A stretch of 17,429 nucleotides of DNA. Source: Spirogloea muscicola. Taxonomy: Eukaryota; Streptophyta; Zygnematophyceae; Spirogloeales; Spirogloeaceae. The number at the start of each line of letters is the position of its first letter. Within the stretch, counting starts at the first letter, position 1. The notes beneath the pieces were generated by a model. The model ran no database searches. It saw only the letters and a list, made by a program, of their open reading frames with translations, and was not told the origin of the DNA. The stretch covers positions 233,098-250,526 of the forward strand of contig WELB01000051.1 in the NCBI GenBank assembly GCA_009602725.1, in the 5' to 3' direction. Shown here one piece after another: positions 1 to 7,398 of the stretch. A program made the position numbers and the translations under genes.

Positions 1-48
1 AACCCCAAACCCCACACCCTAAACCCTAAACCTCAACCCTAACCCCTG
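1..48. repeat. Degenerate telomeric repeats (CCCTAAA type)
   Basis: The block is made of CCCTAAA units with variants such as CCCCAAA, CCTCAA and CCCTAACCCC. C-rich repeats on the plus strand at position 1 are what a left chromosome end with TTTAGGG-type telomeres shows. The degeneracy suggests the inner, proximal part of the telomere. An interstitial block cannot be excluded because nothing to the left is visible. Confidence 0.8.
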
Positions 49-262
49 TAGAGAATATGAGAGATATGTTGATTTGTTTTCATATAGGCACTTCTAGTGG
101 GGGAATCTGCCCCGAAAAACTGTGCCTGTACATACAGGCACGTTCCTGTATCGAGTCACATTTGCCGGGGGAAAAAAGTGCTTCCCGCAAAATGGTGCCA
201 CTATCAAGGTTTTGCCCTAATGTGCCTATATCGAGAGGTGCCTATAACAAGGTTTGACTGTA
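49..262 (-). mobile_element. Possible end of a Tc1/pogo-like DNA transposon, cut off by the telomere
   Basis: Read on the minus strand, 260 down to 241 is CAGTCAAACCTTGTTATAGG, which resembles terminal inverted repeats of pogo/Tigger-like elements, and it is bordered by TA (261-262), their target dinucleotide. Inside are imperfect subterminal repeats of the type TGCC-TAT-(A/C)-(A/G)AG near 143-155, 203-217, 223-236 and 237-253. A perfect 9-bp inverted repeat lies at 122-130 and 133-141. No partner terminal repeat and no transposase are present, so the rest would have been lost at the chromosome end. The family assignment is inference from the terminus alone. Confidence 0.35.
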
Positions 263-1240
263 GTCAGGAGATGCAAGTAGCTAGCCGGGGGAAAGACGTC
301 GCCCTGACGGAAGCCGGAGGCCGCCGCCAAAAGCTCGGCGTGCGCGCAAGTGGACTGCCAACGCAAGGGACCGCTGAAGCGAGACGGCCAACCGCATGAG
401 GAGGGACACGACTGGCGGTAACCCCCCCCCCCTTGGACGACGACGTTGACTCGGTGCCGGAGGCTGGCGTCACCACGTGGGCGGCGTGCAGAAGAAGGCT
501 CCGCGACTGTTCAGGGAGGCCGCCCGGCTCGCTAGGAAAGCCGCCTGACGGGGGGCGACGGGCTGCCACGTGGCAGTCAATCAAGGCCACGCAAACCCTC
601 CCCCATAGGGGGGAACGGGGAGCCGATTGCGCCCTCGGGCTACGTTTGACCGGCGACGAGTCCTTCTCCCACGTTCACGTTCACGTGTGCGTCTGGCCCA
701 GCAGTCACGTCAGGGCCCCATTTCACCTACCCCAGGGCCGGCCGGTCAGGTCCGCCCCCACCGGCGTCGCTCACGGAGAGATCGCCACGTGGCCTTCGTG
801 CCGCGCACGGCACTCGCGTGATTGGCCACGTGCTCACGTGCCTCTTGGCGGGGCCCACCGCCACCGCCACGTGGCCGCCCGCATGGCCGGCTCCAGCTTC
901 TGTCGTATCCGGGCCCGGCGCCTACTTGGCCCGCCACGTCACCAGGGCACTTTGTCGTCATCCGGCACGTCGCCGCCACGTCACCCTGCCGGGGGGCCCA
1001 AGCTGGCGGTCCGACGTTGACCGCCATCTGGCGTGGGGTGCCCGGTCAACGGCCGCCGACACCACCACGTGGCGCACAGGCTGTCGGGGCGCGCCGTCAG
1101 CGAGAGCCTGACGCGCGGCGGGCGACCGGCGTTGACCAGCCGGGCCGGGGGGCCGTGGGTGTCGTACCTACCTCAACGACCAATCTCGGCCGTCTCGAAC
1201 GGCGCGGCTCCCTGCCGTCTCGAGGGCCCCTCCTGCTTAT
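263..1240. other. GC-rich subtelomeric stretch without a supported gene
   Basis: Long open frames occur on both strands, as expected from high GC, but none resembles a known protein and their compositions (Arg, Pro, Gly, His) look like chance translation. An 11-base C run lies at 422-432. The distinctive content is the CACGTG cluster listed separately and repeated GTTGAC/GTCAAC words (about 444, 1014, 1045, 1131). There is no clear homology to the LINE relics further right. Confidence 0.6.
474..1071. promoter_or_regulatory. Cluster of CACGTG (G-box/E-box) palindromes
   Basis: CACGTG occurs at 474, 567, 682, 786, 827, 835, 868 and 1066. The copy at 567 sits in a longer perfect palindrome (563-576, CTGCCACGTGGCAG). 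Half-related CACGTC/CACGTT words are interspersed (for example near 671-680, 933, 964 and 975). Eight hexamers in 600 bases is far more than composition predicts. CACGTG is the core bound by plant bZIP and bHLH factors and by Cbf1-type proteins. Whether these sites are bound is unknown, and no downstream gene is evident. Confidence 0.35.
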
Positions 1241-1245
1241 TAGAT

Positions 1246-1284
1246 TTTCTGGGCTGGCCTCTCCCAGCCACCGCCCTCTCCTTG
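1246..1284 (+). repeat. Hairpin cassette, type B
   Basis: GGGCTGGCCTCTCCCAGCC folds into a short stem-loop and is followed by an ACCGCCCTCTCC tail, matching the type B units at 6671-7220 and 16458. Confidence 0.6.
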
Positions 1285-1303
1285 CCGTTGAACCCCCTTC
1301 CAG

Positions 1304-1408
1304 GCGCCTGGCCTCTCCGATCTGCGGATGCTTAGCAGGGGTTACTGATTGATTCGTAGCAGCTATGCTTCGTTCTGTGCTTGCTTTCCTTAGCGCTTCC
1401 CCTGGCCC
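1304..1408 (+). pseudogene. LINE C-terminal tail plus its 3' UTR
   Basis: The last codons read LSDLRMLSRGY then TGA (stop near 1349), a variant of the C-terminal motif SDLxxLTRGY seen in about a dozen copies here. The following UTR (GATTCGTAGCAGCTATGCTT onward, ending GCTTCCCCTGGCCCC) recurs almost unchanged after the equivalent stop at 2690. Everything upstream of the last dozen codons is missing, so this is an extreme 5' truncation of a non-LTR retrotransposon. Confidence 0.6.
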
Positions 1409-1515
1409 CCTACTCTCTGACCTGATGTTGCTCACTCGCGGGTGCTGAGCTTCCCTAGTGTATTGTCGTGTTTGGTAAAGTAGTCCTTTTTCGGCACCTC
1501 TTTCTTTGTCTCCTG
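1409..1515 (+). pseudogene. LINE C-terminal tail (SDLMLLTRGC-stop) plus 3' UTR
   Basis: SDLMLLTRGC and TGA end near 1446, directly against the previous relic. The UTR that follows (TCCTTTTTCGGCACCTCTTT near 1480-1500) is the subfamily 1 UTR also found at about 2000, 3090, 8840 (minus) and 9150 (minus). Final Tyr to Cys is a substitution. The copy is nested or abutting, with no target-site duplication recognised. Confidence 0.55.
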
Positions 1516-1542
1516 GCAGCGTCTTCCCTCCTCCCCCCACTT

Positions 1543-1620
1543 GCACTAAACCTTGCCTGTATATGTACTTTGGCTTGAGTTGTCCCACTTTCATTTCATG
1601 CGTACCGCGCGCCTTCTCCC
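1543..1620 (+). repeat. LINE 3' UTR core repeat
   Basis: This copy carries CACTAAACCTTGCC, then TTGGCTTGAGT, then TTTCATTTCATGCGTACCGC. The same block recurs at 2468-2547, 4659-4740, 6541-6598, 8482-8520, 9028-9078 (minus) and 9946-10016 (minus). At 4603 and 6503 it follows a LINE stop codon by about 40-55 bases, which identifies it as a 3' UTR segment. Here it lies immediately before LINE coding sequence, so elements have been joined or nested. Confidence 0.7.
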
Positions 1621-1967
1621 CCGGCGACGAATTCGCGGCCCTTGCCATCGACGTCCACGGGGCTTATGGCAGCGGCTGGCTGGATCTCCTCCAGCGGCTT
1701 GCCCGGCAGGCCATTGAGCGGCGGCCGGGGCTGCCAGGGGGGGTGCCCGGCTTCAATGCGGCCGGCTCCCTGGCCCAGGTATCTCGGATGCGGCTCTCCG
1801 TGTCCCTCCAACGCTCCCTCGCTCATGTCGTCCACTCGCGCGCGGGCCGCGCTATCGCGGCTGCTTCCGGGTCACGTCTGCCTGCCTCTTTTCCAGCTTC
1901 GAGCTACTCTGACCTGACGTTGCATCACCCGCGGATATTGAGCTTCCTGTGGTTCCGTCGTGTCTAG
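1621..1967 (+). pseudogene. LINE ORF2 C-terminal relic, subfamily 1
   Basis: The translation contains GDEFAALAIDVHGAYG, WLDLLQRLARQAIERR and GSLAQVSRMRLSVSLQRSL, then SDLTLHHPRI in place of SDLxLLTRGY, with the stop lost and read-through to 1965-1967. The order matches the end of the longest copy (4300-4603). It covers only the last 105 or so residues of the retrotransposon protein. The segment near 1706-1727 (CAGGCCATTGAGCGGCGGCC) is the uninterrupted version of the site that carries a 61-nt insertion at 9380-9452. Confidence 0.8.
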
Positions 1968-1983
1968 TTGTCTAGACACGACG
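1956..1983. repeat. Perfect 12-bp inverted repeat, 4-nt loop
   Basis: CGTCGTGTCTAG (1956-1967) and CTAGACACGACG (1972-1983) are exact reverse complements separated by TTGT. The left arm belongs to the subfamily 1 UTR (compare 3056-3070). The right arm is not present in the other copies, so the palindrome is specific to this copy. Confidence 0.85.
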
Positions 1984-2095
1984 CAGTGTGTTTCCCTTCT
2001 TTTCGGCACCTGTTGTGGCTCTTTGGTTTTTGTCCAGTCTTTCTTGGCTGGCTTCTGCCAGCCCCTCATTTCTATGGGCGAGCACATTTATCTCT
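1984..2095 (+). repeat. LINE subfamily 1 3' UTR with type A hairpin
   Basis: TTTTCGGCACCTG near 2000 is followed by GTCCAGTCTTTC and the hairpin GGCTGGC-TTCT-GCCAGCC (2046-2063), then CCTCATTTCTATGGGCGAGC. This is the complete type A order: UTR, hairpin, tail. Confidence 0.75.
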
Positions 2096-2117
2096 CACTG
2101 GGCTGGCCACATGCAGA

Positions 2118-2180
2118 AAGAAGGGCTCGCACATAGAGGATGGGGGCTGGAAAAGGCCAGCCCAAAAAAGAATGAACGAA
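2118..2180 (-). repeat. Type A hairpin cassette, minus strand
   Basis: Read on the minus strand this is TTCATTCTTTTTTGGGCTGG, a hairpin closing with CCAGCCCC, and the tail ATCCTCTATGTGCGAGCCC. It lies head-to-head with the plus-strand cassette at 2046-2090, with a partial third copy (GGGCTGGCC) at 2103-2111. Confidence 0.7.
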
Positions 2181-2467
2181 GTTCGAGAAGAAGCCAGGGG
2201 AAGCACTAAGAAAAAGCAAGCAGCAACAGAAAGAAACTAAGCAGCTAGCAACTCACAGTAATGCAGATGACGACTGGACCCTAGCCATCCATCAATATGT
2301 GGGCTAGCCAGCCTTCCACAGAGAGGGCTTTTCAGTAGATGGCGAAGGCTGTGATTGCTAGCTCGCTAGCTCAGGTCTGCCACATGCGCCGCGCCTCTCT
2401 ATCGTTCCGTCACCCTGTTACCTTAGGCACCTTAGCATAGGGCTCCATTTATGTAGCCTCGTATCCT
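2181..2467. other. Repeat debris without a gene, including a short LINE fragment
   Basis: A minus-strand type B unit is recognisable at about 2325-2365. At about 2362-2412 the plus strand reads SLAQVCHMRRASLSF, a degraded copy of the LINE motif SLAQVFRMRLAVSF. From 2420 the sequence TTAGGCACCTTAGCATAGGG resembles the bases after the stop at 4603. No gene is supported. Confidence 0.5.
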
Positions 2468-2547
2468 GCACTAAATTCTGCCTAAACGATGTATTGTCTT
2501 GAATTGGCCTCCCTTTGATCTCATGCGCACCGCGCGCCTTCTCTCTC
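2468..2547 (+). repeat. LINE 3' UTR core repeat
   Basis: It is close to the copy at 4659-4740: CTAAATTCTGCCTAAACGAT, then GAATTGGCCTCCCTTTGATC and CATGCGCACCGCGCGCCTTC. Confidence 0.75.
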
Positions 2548-2550
2548 GTT

Positions 2551-2693
2551 CACGGGGCAGTTGCTGGCTGGATCTCCTCCAGCGGCTTGCCCGGCAGGCC
2601 AACGACCGGCGGCCGGCTCAGCCAGGGGACCCGCTTCCAGGAACCCAGTTTCGCTGACCTGCGGCTGCTTAGCAGGGGTTACTGAGTGCTTCG
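2551..2693 (+). pseudogene. LINE C-terminal relic with internal deletion
   Basis: It contains CTGGCTGGATCTCCTCCAGC, which is the WLDLLQRLARQA region, and after the QPGDP region it jumps straight to SFADLRLLSRGY and TGA (about 2690). The GSLAQVFRMRL block of about 60 codons is missing, so this is an internal deletion or a fusion of two copies. The following UTR matches the one at 1350-1408. Confidence 0.65.
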
Positions 2694-2842
2694 TAGCAGC
2701 TATGCTTCGTTTCTTAGCTGCTTAATTTCTTCTTGTGCTTGTGTTTTTAGTGCTTCCCCTGGCCCCTTCTCGTCCTTTGTTCATTCTTTTTTAGGCTGGC
2801 TTTTCCGAGGCCCTATCCTCAATGGGCGAGCACTTCTCTCCA
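2694..2842 (+). repeat. LINE 3' UTR and type A hairpin
   Basis: GTAGCAGCTATGCTTCG, later TTCCCCTGGCCCC, then GTTCATTCTTTTTTAGGCTGG, a damaged hairpin (GGCTGGCTTTTCCGAGGCC), and CTCAATGGGCGAGCACTTCT. The tail runs directly into LINE coding sequence at about 2843. Confidence 0.65.
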
Positions 2843-3078
2843 GAGGTGCCCCGCTTTAACGCTGCCGGCTCGCTAGCGCAGGTATTCCGCATGTGGCTGG
2901 CGGTCTCGTTCCAGCGCTCTCTGGCTCACGCGGTCCCCACGCGAGCAGGCCGCGCTAGGACGGCTGCATCTGGGTCTAGGCGGAGTGCCTCTTTCCCAGC
3001 TGCGAGTTACTCGGACTTGCTGCTGCTCACCCGCGGGTACTTAGCTTTCCTTGGAGTCGTCTCGTGTCTAGCTGTGTA
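2843..3078 (+). pseudogene. LINE ORF2 C-terminal relic, subfamily 1
   Basis: The frame reads VPRFNAAGS, then a GSLAQVFRMWLAVSFQRSL block, a RAGRARTAASGSRRSA stretch and YSDLLLLTRGY. The family stop TGA has become TTA, so the frame runs 12 codons into the UTR and stops at 3077-3079. The 5' truncation point adjoins a type A hairpin tail. Confidence 0.75.
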
Positions 3079-3284
3079 ACTTTCATTTTCGGCACCTCTT
3101 TTGGCTCTTTGGATTTTGTCCATTCTTTTTGGGCTGGCCTTGCTGTCCTCCTGGCTCCTCTTCCTTTGGCTTTGGACATTGTCCATTCTTTTTGGGCTGG
3201 CTTTGCCAGCCCCTCTTCTCTATGGTCGAGCACTTTCTTCTGCTTTGCCAGTCCCTCTTCTCTATGGGCGGACTGTACCCCCCA
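3079..3284 (+). repeat. LINE subfamily 1 3' UTR with reiterated type A hairpins
   Basis: After TTTTCGGCACCTC and TTTTGTCCATTC there are tandem cassettes: a damaged one at about 3131-3165, the perfect hairpin GGGCTGGC-TTT-GCCAGCCC at 3194-3212 with the tail CTTCTCTATGGTCGAGCAC, and a half unit at 3244-3275. Translation of this stretch gives a misleading hydrophobic leader in front of the next coding relic. Confidence 0.75.
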
Positions 3285-4603
3285 CCACGGCACTAAACGC
3301 CATCTACTCTACCGTGGACTCCAGACTCCAACAGGCTCTTCACGGCCTGGTGGACCATCCCAATTTGTCCGCCACGCCGGCTGCCATCCTCCAGTGTACC
3401 CTTCCTACCAGCATAGGCGGCCTTGGGTGCCGTCCACTGGCTCGCCTGTCCCAAGCAGCTCACCTGGGTTGCTGGGCCCAAGTGGCCTCCACCATCTCCA
3501 GTCGCTTCATCCTGAGGGGCCAGGCTGTTTTAGCACCCGCTATAGCGGGTGTTGCAACAGGGACCAGGCCCTTCCAGCTTTCCCTAACCGCAGCACTGCA
3601 TGACCTCTCGTGCTCCCTACCAACACTTGCCGAGGGTCATGCAGATTTTGCGGCATGGGCACGCTGTTCCGATAGGAAAGCGCAGGCTCACTACACACAC
3701 GCTGCGGACGTGCAGGCCGCCTCCGACTTGAAGGGACTGCTCAAGGACGATAGACGTGGCCTTACCCGGCTCCTTTCAATCGGCTCCCCGGGCGCGTCGG
3801 AGTGGCTAAACGCTCTGCCGATCTACGAGTCCCTTCGGCTTTCTGACAACCTTTTCCGCACGGCGCTCCACCACCACCTTGGCCTCCCCCCCCCTTGCTT
3901 GGCTGGCATCCGCCAGTGCGAGTGTGGCCACATTGCCGACGACAAGCTCGCCTTAGCTTCGCACATGCTGAGGTGTGTTGAGGGGGGTGAGCGCATTGCC
4001 TCCCACGACCTACTAAGGGATACCATGTTTGGCATTGTGCGAGAGGCGGGATATCATCCGGCGATGGAGGTGTCTGGGATCATGCCAATCTCCTCAAGGC
4101 GCGGCAAGCCATACGTGCGGCGTCTGGACGTGGTCGCTACCCCGCGGGGCGGTGGGCCTCGTCTGCTCTTGGACGTGGTACTGATCGACGCATACAAGGC
4201 TGGCGCACCAACGTCAACCGTGTCTGGCTGGGCCACGTCCAGCGCGGAGCGCAAGAAGGAGCGGCACTACCATGATCATCCTCGAGGGGACCATCTTTAC
4301 CCGTGTGCCATGGATATCTATGGAGGCTACGGCGTGAAATGGTCCTCCCTGATCCAGCATCTGGCCCGGCTGGTTGATGCGCGTCGTCGAAGTCGGGGGG
4401 GCAGCTTGGGCCACTCCAGCATTCCGCAGGCCTTAGTTGCATATTATAGAATGCGGCTCTCGCTTATTTTGCAGCGCTCGCAAGCATTGGCTCTTCATCA
4501 ACGTGCAGGGCGCGCTCTAAGTCAGGCCTCCGGCTTTCGTGGCGGCGCTCCAGCTCCCCAAGTTAGCTTGTCAGATTTGTTTGTGCTCACCCGTGGGTAC
4601 TAA
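3285..4603 (+). pseudogene. 5'-truncated LINE ORF2: post-RT region, CCHC knuckle and restriction-like endonuclease
   Basis: This is the longest retrotransposon fragment, about 440 open codons ending in SDLFVLTRGY and TAA. It starts just after the reverse transcriptase core, with LPTSIGGLGCRPLARLSQAA near 3400-3460 as the usual post-RT helix region. A knuckle follows, CECG (Cys codons 3917 and 3923) with His 3962 and Cys 3974, in a CxCG...HxxxC pattern. The next domain has RRLDV (Asp codon 4127), GGGPRLLLDVV (Asp 4172) and ERKKERHY (from Glu 4247), the D...D...E/K layout of R2-type restriction-like endonucleases that nick target DNA. After that come the family block PCAMDIYGGYG and the C-terminal motif. 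The open frame suggests a fairly recent copy, but without an RT it cannot move itself. The domain names are inferred from motif order. A cellular gene is unlikely because several partial copies surround it. Confidence 0.85.
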
Positions 4604-4765
4604 TGTCATCTTAGGTACCTTAGATTAGGTCTCCGTATTATGTAGCATTGTTTAGTCTGCACTCGACTCTGCCTGAACAATGTATTGGCTTGAATTGGCC
4701 TCCCTTTCAATTCATGCGCCCCGCGCGCCTTCTCTCTATGGGCGAGCACTTCCTATCTCCCACCA
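4604..4765 (+). repeat. 3' UTR of the preceding LINE: spacer, core repeat and type A tail
   Basis: The core (4659-4740) contains GAACAATGTATTGGCTTGAA and the ATTGGCCTCCCTTTCAATTC stretch. It runs straight into TCTCTATGGGCGAGCACTTC, the tail of the type A cassette without its stem-loop. Confidence 0.75.
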
Positions 4766-4769
4766 GCTG

Positions 4770-4870
4770 TTTATGGCCCACGCCTGCACCTGCGTGCCGG
4801 CCGTGCTCTAGCTGCAGCCTCTGGCTTTCGTCAGGAGCATTGCTTTTTGGCTGCTAGTCTTTCGGGATTT
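4770..4870 (+). pseudogene. Short LINE C-terminal fragment
   Basis: LRAGRALAAASGFRQ can be read near 4789-4836, matching the residues just before the C-terminal motif in other copies (for example RAGRALSQASGFR in the longest copy). Both ends are lost. Confidence 0.45.
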
Positions 4871-4954
4871 GCGGCTCCTCAATCATGTTTACCTAATGAT
4901 CCATTCTACCTGATCTCTGAATTAGCGCTATTGGCCCTTTCAAACCTTGTCGAA

Positions 4955-5065
4955 ACTTTTCGGGCTGGCTTCTCACAGCCCTTGCCCCCATTGGGAGAGC
5001 CACTTCATTCAATCTTTTCGGGCTGGCTGTTCACAGCCCTTGCCCCCCTTTGGCAGAGCCACTTC
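4955..5065 (+). repeat. Two tandem type B hairpin cassettes (period 58)
   Basis: GGGCTGGCTTCTCACAGCCC starts at 4962 and GGGCTGGCTGTTCACAGCCC at 5020. Each is preceded by a CTTTTC stretch and followed by TTGCCCC, a short spacer and GAGAGCCACTTC or CAGAGCCACTTC. The loop differs while the stem is preserved. Confidence 0.75.
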
Positions 5066-5107
5066 TTCTTCCATGATTGGCCAGTCCAGAAGGTGGAAGG
5101 AAATTTC

Positions 5108-5678
5108 GAGTATTTGATACAAACGAAGGCCAAATGGCCAGTACAAAGGCAAACACATCTCAAGACCTACATAACCTACAGCAGATTGACCCGCTCAGTG
5201 ACCAAGGGTCAAAATATAAAGGTCGCTAATCGATGCTGAATACTAGATGTCAGATAGAAGCCCTTCTAACACCAACTAGAGCTCGTCCAGCTTTCTGGTG
5301 CAAGGCATTAGCCTGAGCACGCTGCAAACAGGCCGTAACTCGTCGTCGCAAGGAAAACAGGTATGCAGCTGGCAAGCCCATCTCAGCCGGAAACACATCT
5401 GCACGACGTGTGTAGCCTAGATTGGCAATGTTTTGGAGGAGGGTGTGGAAACGAGGACCCAGACAGCCAAAGATGTCGATTGCCGCTGGCAGGAGCTGAT
5501 CGCATTGTGGGTAGTCGGAGTAGTGCTGCAACTTTCTTTGTTCTGCACCACCCACTGCGTGACCAGCGATGTGTGTTGATGCTGGACCTTTACACGCCTC
5601 CGCAACAACAACGTCGACCAGGGCCCGTGGTCCACCACCAGGTTGCACGCCCACAATGTCAAGTGTGCGGTGTGTGGA
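5108..5678 (-). pseudogene. LINE relic, subfamily 2, with 3' UTR
   Basis: Read on the minus strand: RTLDIVGVQPGGGPRALVDV (endonuclease core), then HIAGHAVGGAEQRKLQHYSD, the PAAIDIFGCLG block, WHxx-type helices and a frameshift near 5255, ending SDLYILTLGH and TGA at 5195-5197. Small frameshifts also lie near 5650. The UTR (5194 down to 5108) holds GTAGGTTATGTAGGTC and GGCCATTTGGCC. The copy is cut at its 5' end at about 5678, inside the endonuclease domain. It is the inverted counterpart of 7870-8450 and shares the same late frameshift with it, so the two descend from one already defective element. Confidence 0.8.
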
Positions 5679-5694
5679 AGGAGCGGTGTTCGAA

Positions 5695-6110
5695 GGTGCT
5701 AAAAAGGAAGTGCTCGCGCATAGAGGATAGGGGCCGGGAAAGGCCAGCCAAAAATAACAAATTTTGAAGGGGCCAGGGGAAGCGCTAAACCTAGCACAAA
5801 TGGGACCAAGATGCTAAAAAGAGACGAAAACTCTTCCAGTAGAGGGCGATGGCTGTGATTGGCCAGCCCAGTGAAAGAGATAACAAAGTCGAAGGAAAGC
5901 ACTAAAGCACACAGCGACTCAAGTGGCCACTGACTGGGTGCTCAATATCCCCTCTTGAGCAGTTCCAAAGCCTGCGCCTGCCTTGGACATTCCTTTGCCC
6001 CAGTCCTCCATAAACGGGTAAGACGCTTCCAACAGAGGGCGATGGCTGTGAGAGGCCAGCCCAGAAAAAGATTGATAAAGTCCGAAGGGGCCAGAGAAAG
6101 TGCTTAAAAA
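5695..6110 (-). repeat. Three minus-strand hairpin cassettes in UTR debris
   Basis: On the minus strand there is one type A cassette (5760 down to 5700: GGCTGGCCTTTCCCGGCCCC and CTCTATGCGCGAGCAC) and two type B cassettes (about 5868-5828 and 6064-6025: GGGCTGGCC..CACAGCC then ATCGCCCTCT). Between them the words CAAGTGGCCAC (about 5920 and 6156) mark a further sub-repeat, related to 10515-10530. No gene is seen here. Confidence 0.65.
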
Positions 6111-6189
6111 TAACAGTCGCTGCCAAATGACTGGTGCTTATAGCACGCAGTGAACTCAAGTGGCCACGAGGCACAAAGACAAACCCCGG

Positions 6190-6503
6190 AGCGACCACTT
6201 CTTCCTTTGCGCCACGGACATCTAGGTGGCTACGTCATGAATTGGTCTTCCCTCCTCCATCGCCTGGCACAGCTTGTCGATGCCCTCCGACATCGTCGGG
6301 CGCGTAAGTTAGAACATTCTAGCGTCCCGCAAGCTAATTGCTTGCATTAGTATGCGGCTCTCGTTGAGTCTGCAGCGCTCCCCGGCATTCGCGGTACACC
6401 GTCCTTTTGGGTGCGCATAGGCAGGGCTAATGGCTTGCGTGGTGGTGCTCTGGCTCCTCAGCTTAGCATGTCGGATATATATGTGCTCACTCGTGGGTAC
6501 TAG
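6190..6503 (+). pseudogene. LINE C-terminal relic, same subfamily as 3285-4603
   Basis: It matches the last 100 codons of the longest copy: LCATDI then GGYVMNWSSLLHRLAQLVDA, HSSVPQA, MRLSLSLQRSPAFAVH and MSDIYVLTRGY with TAG at 6501-6503. At least two frameshifts are needed (near 6345 and 6400). Confidence 0.7.
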
Positions 6504-6540
6504 AGACCCCTTTAGCAAGCTTATTGCCCCGTTCGAGGAC

Positions 6541-6600
6541 TTTTACAGGCTCGAGTTGGTCTCCCTTTCATTTCAGGCGCACCGCGCGCCTTTCTTCACT
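6541..6600 (+). repeat. LINE 3' UTR core repeat
   Basis: GAGTTGGTCTCCCTTTCATT and CAGGCGCACCGCGCGCC follow the stop at 6503 by about 40 bases, matching the spacing after 4603. Confidence 0.7.
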
Positions 6601-6659
6601 CGTTGGAGTCTCCTGCATAGCTGTGTGGGTTTGGCGCCTTACGGCCTTTTGACCCTTCA

Positions 6660-7225
6660 TGACTTTCTCTGGGCTGGCTTTTCACAGCCCCCGCCCTCTT
6701 TGGAAGGGCTCACTATTTGAAAGAGCTCACGTATTCCTTTGGGCTGGCCTCACAGCAACTGCATTACATTGGAAGCGCCATTTGAAATAACCTTCAGACC
6801 TTGTTCATTCACTTGTGGGCTGGCTTGTCCTAGCCCTCGCCCCTTCTTGAAAGAGCTGTTTCTTGTTCTTGTCCATGCTTTCTGGGCTAGCTTTTCACAG
6901 CCCTCGCCCCTTTGGAAGAGCTTACTTCGTCTTCTGGGCTGGCCTCTCACAGCCATTGCCGTGCACCGGAGGAGCTGTTCGCTTAAGAGACTTCAACTTC
7001 TTGAGCGAGCCTCTTCTGAGGACGGCCTTAGCTGGCAGTCACCACCCGAGAAGTATCAGGCTTCAGAGAGAAGCTTACGAAGTAGGGAGGCGACCGCTGA
7101 ATTGCTAGCTCATTGAATGGACAGGGCTTAGTAGCCTTTAGCATAGATGTGTGGTTTAGCACTTCCAGCATCTTAGATCATGTCCATCCTTTCTGGGGCC
7201 GGCCTTGCACAGCCGTCGCCCTCCT
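6660..7225 (+). repeat. Array of six type B hairpin cassettes
   Basis: GGGCTGGC-type stems start at 6671, 6741, 6827, 6884, 6936 and about 7195, so spacings are 70, 86, 57, 52 and about 259. The shared order is TTGTCCATNCTTTCT, a hairpin such as GGGCTGGCTTTTCACAGCCC, then TCGCCCC and TTTGGAAGAGC. Copies diverge individually (for example GGGCTAGC at 6884 and CCTAGCCC at 6835), so this is an old array or repeated independent insertion. No coding sequence is supported here or in 7226-7398. Confidence 0.75.
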
Positions 7226-7398
7226 TCATTAAGACCTAGCTTGTTGGACAAAGAAAGGAGGATGAAAGCTCTTCAAAAGGGGGCAATAAATGTGAAAGGT
7301 CGGAGCACAATGGAGAAGGTCCAAGGTCGCTATAGGATTCGCTGGCTGGTCAGCTGGGGTTTCAGCTCGCTGCACACACGGCCTTTGATACCAGCCGC

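Noticed and set aside
433-1352. Several overlapping open frames of 100-195 codons on both strands
   Set aside because: The composition is typical of chance frames in GC-rich DNA, there are no domains, and frames overlap on opposite strands.
3101-3290. Apparent hydrophobic leader or signal peptide (MALWILSILFGLALLSSW...) at the front of the long open frame
   Set aside because: It is the translation of tandem 3' UTR hairpin cassettes of the upstream LINE; the real retrotransposon sequence starts near 3285.
5250-5654. A bacterial-type restriction nuclease gene suggested by the PD-(D/E)XK-like residues
   Set aside because: The same residues occur in several truncated copies with LINE knuckle and UTR, so they belong to a retrotransposon.
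6660-7225. CRISPR-like repeat array
   Set aside because: Eukaryotic context, diverged units in both orientations elsewhere, irregular spacing, and the repeats match LINE 3' UTR ends.
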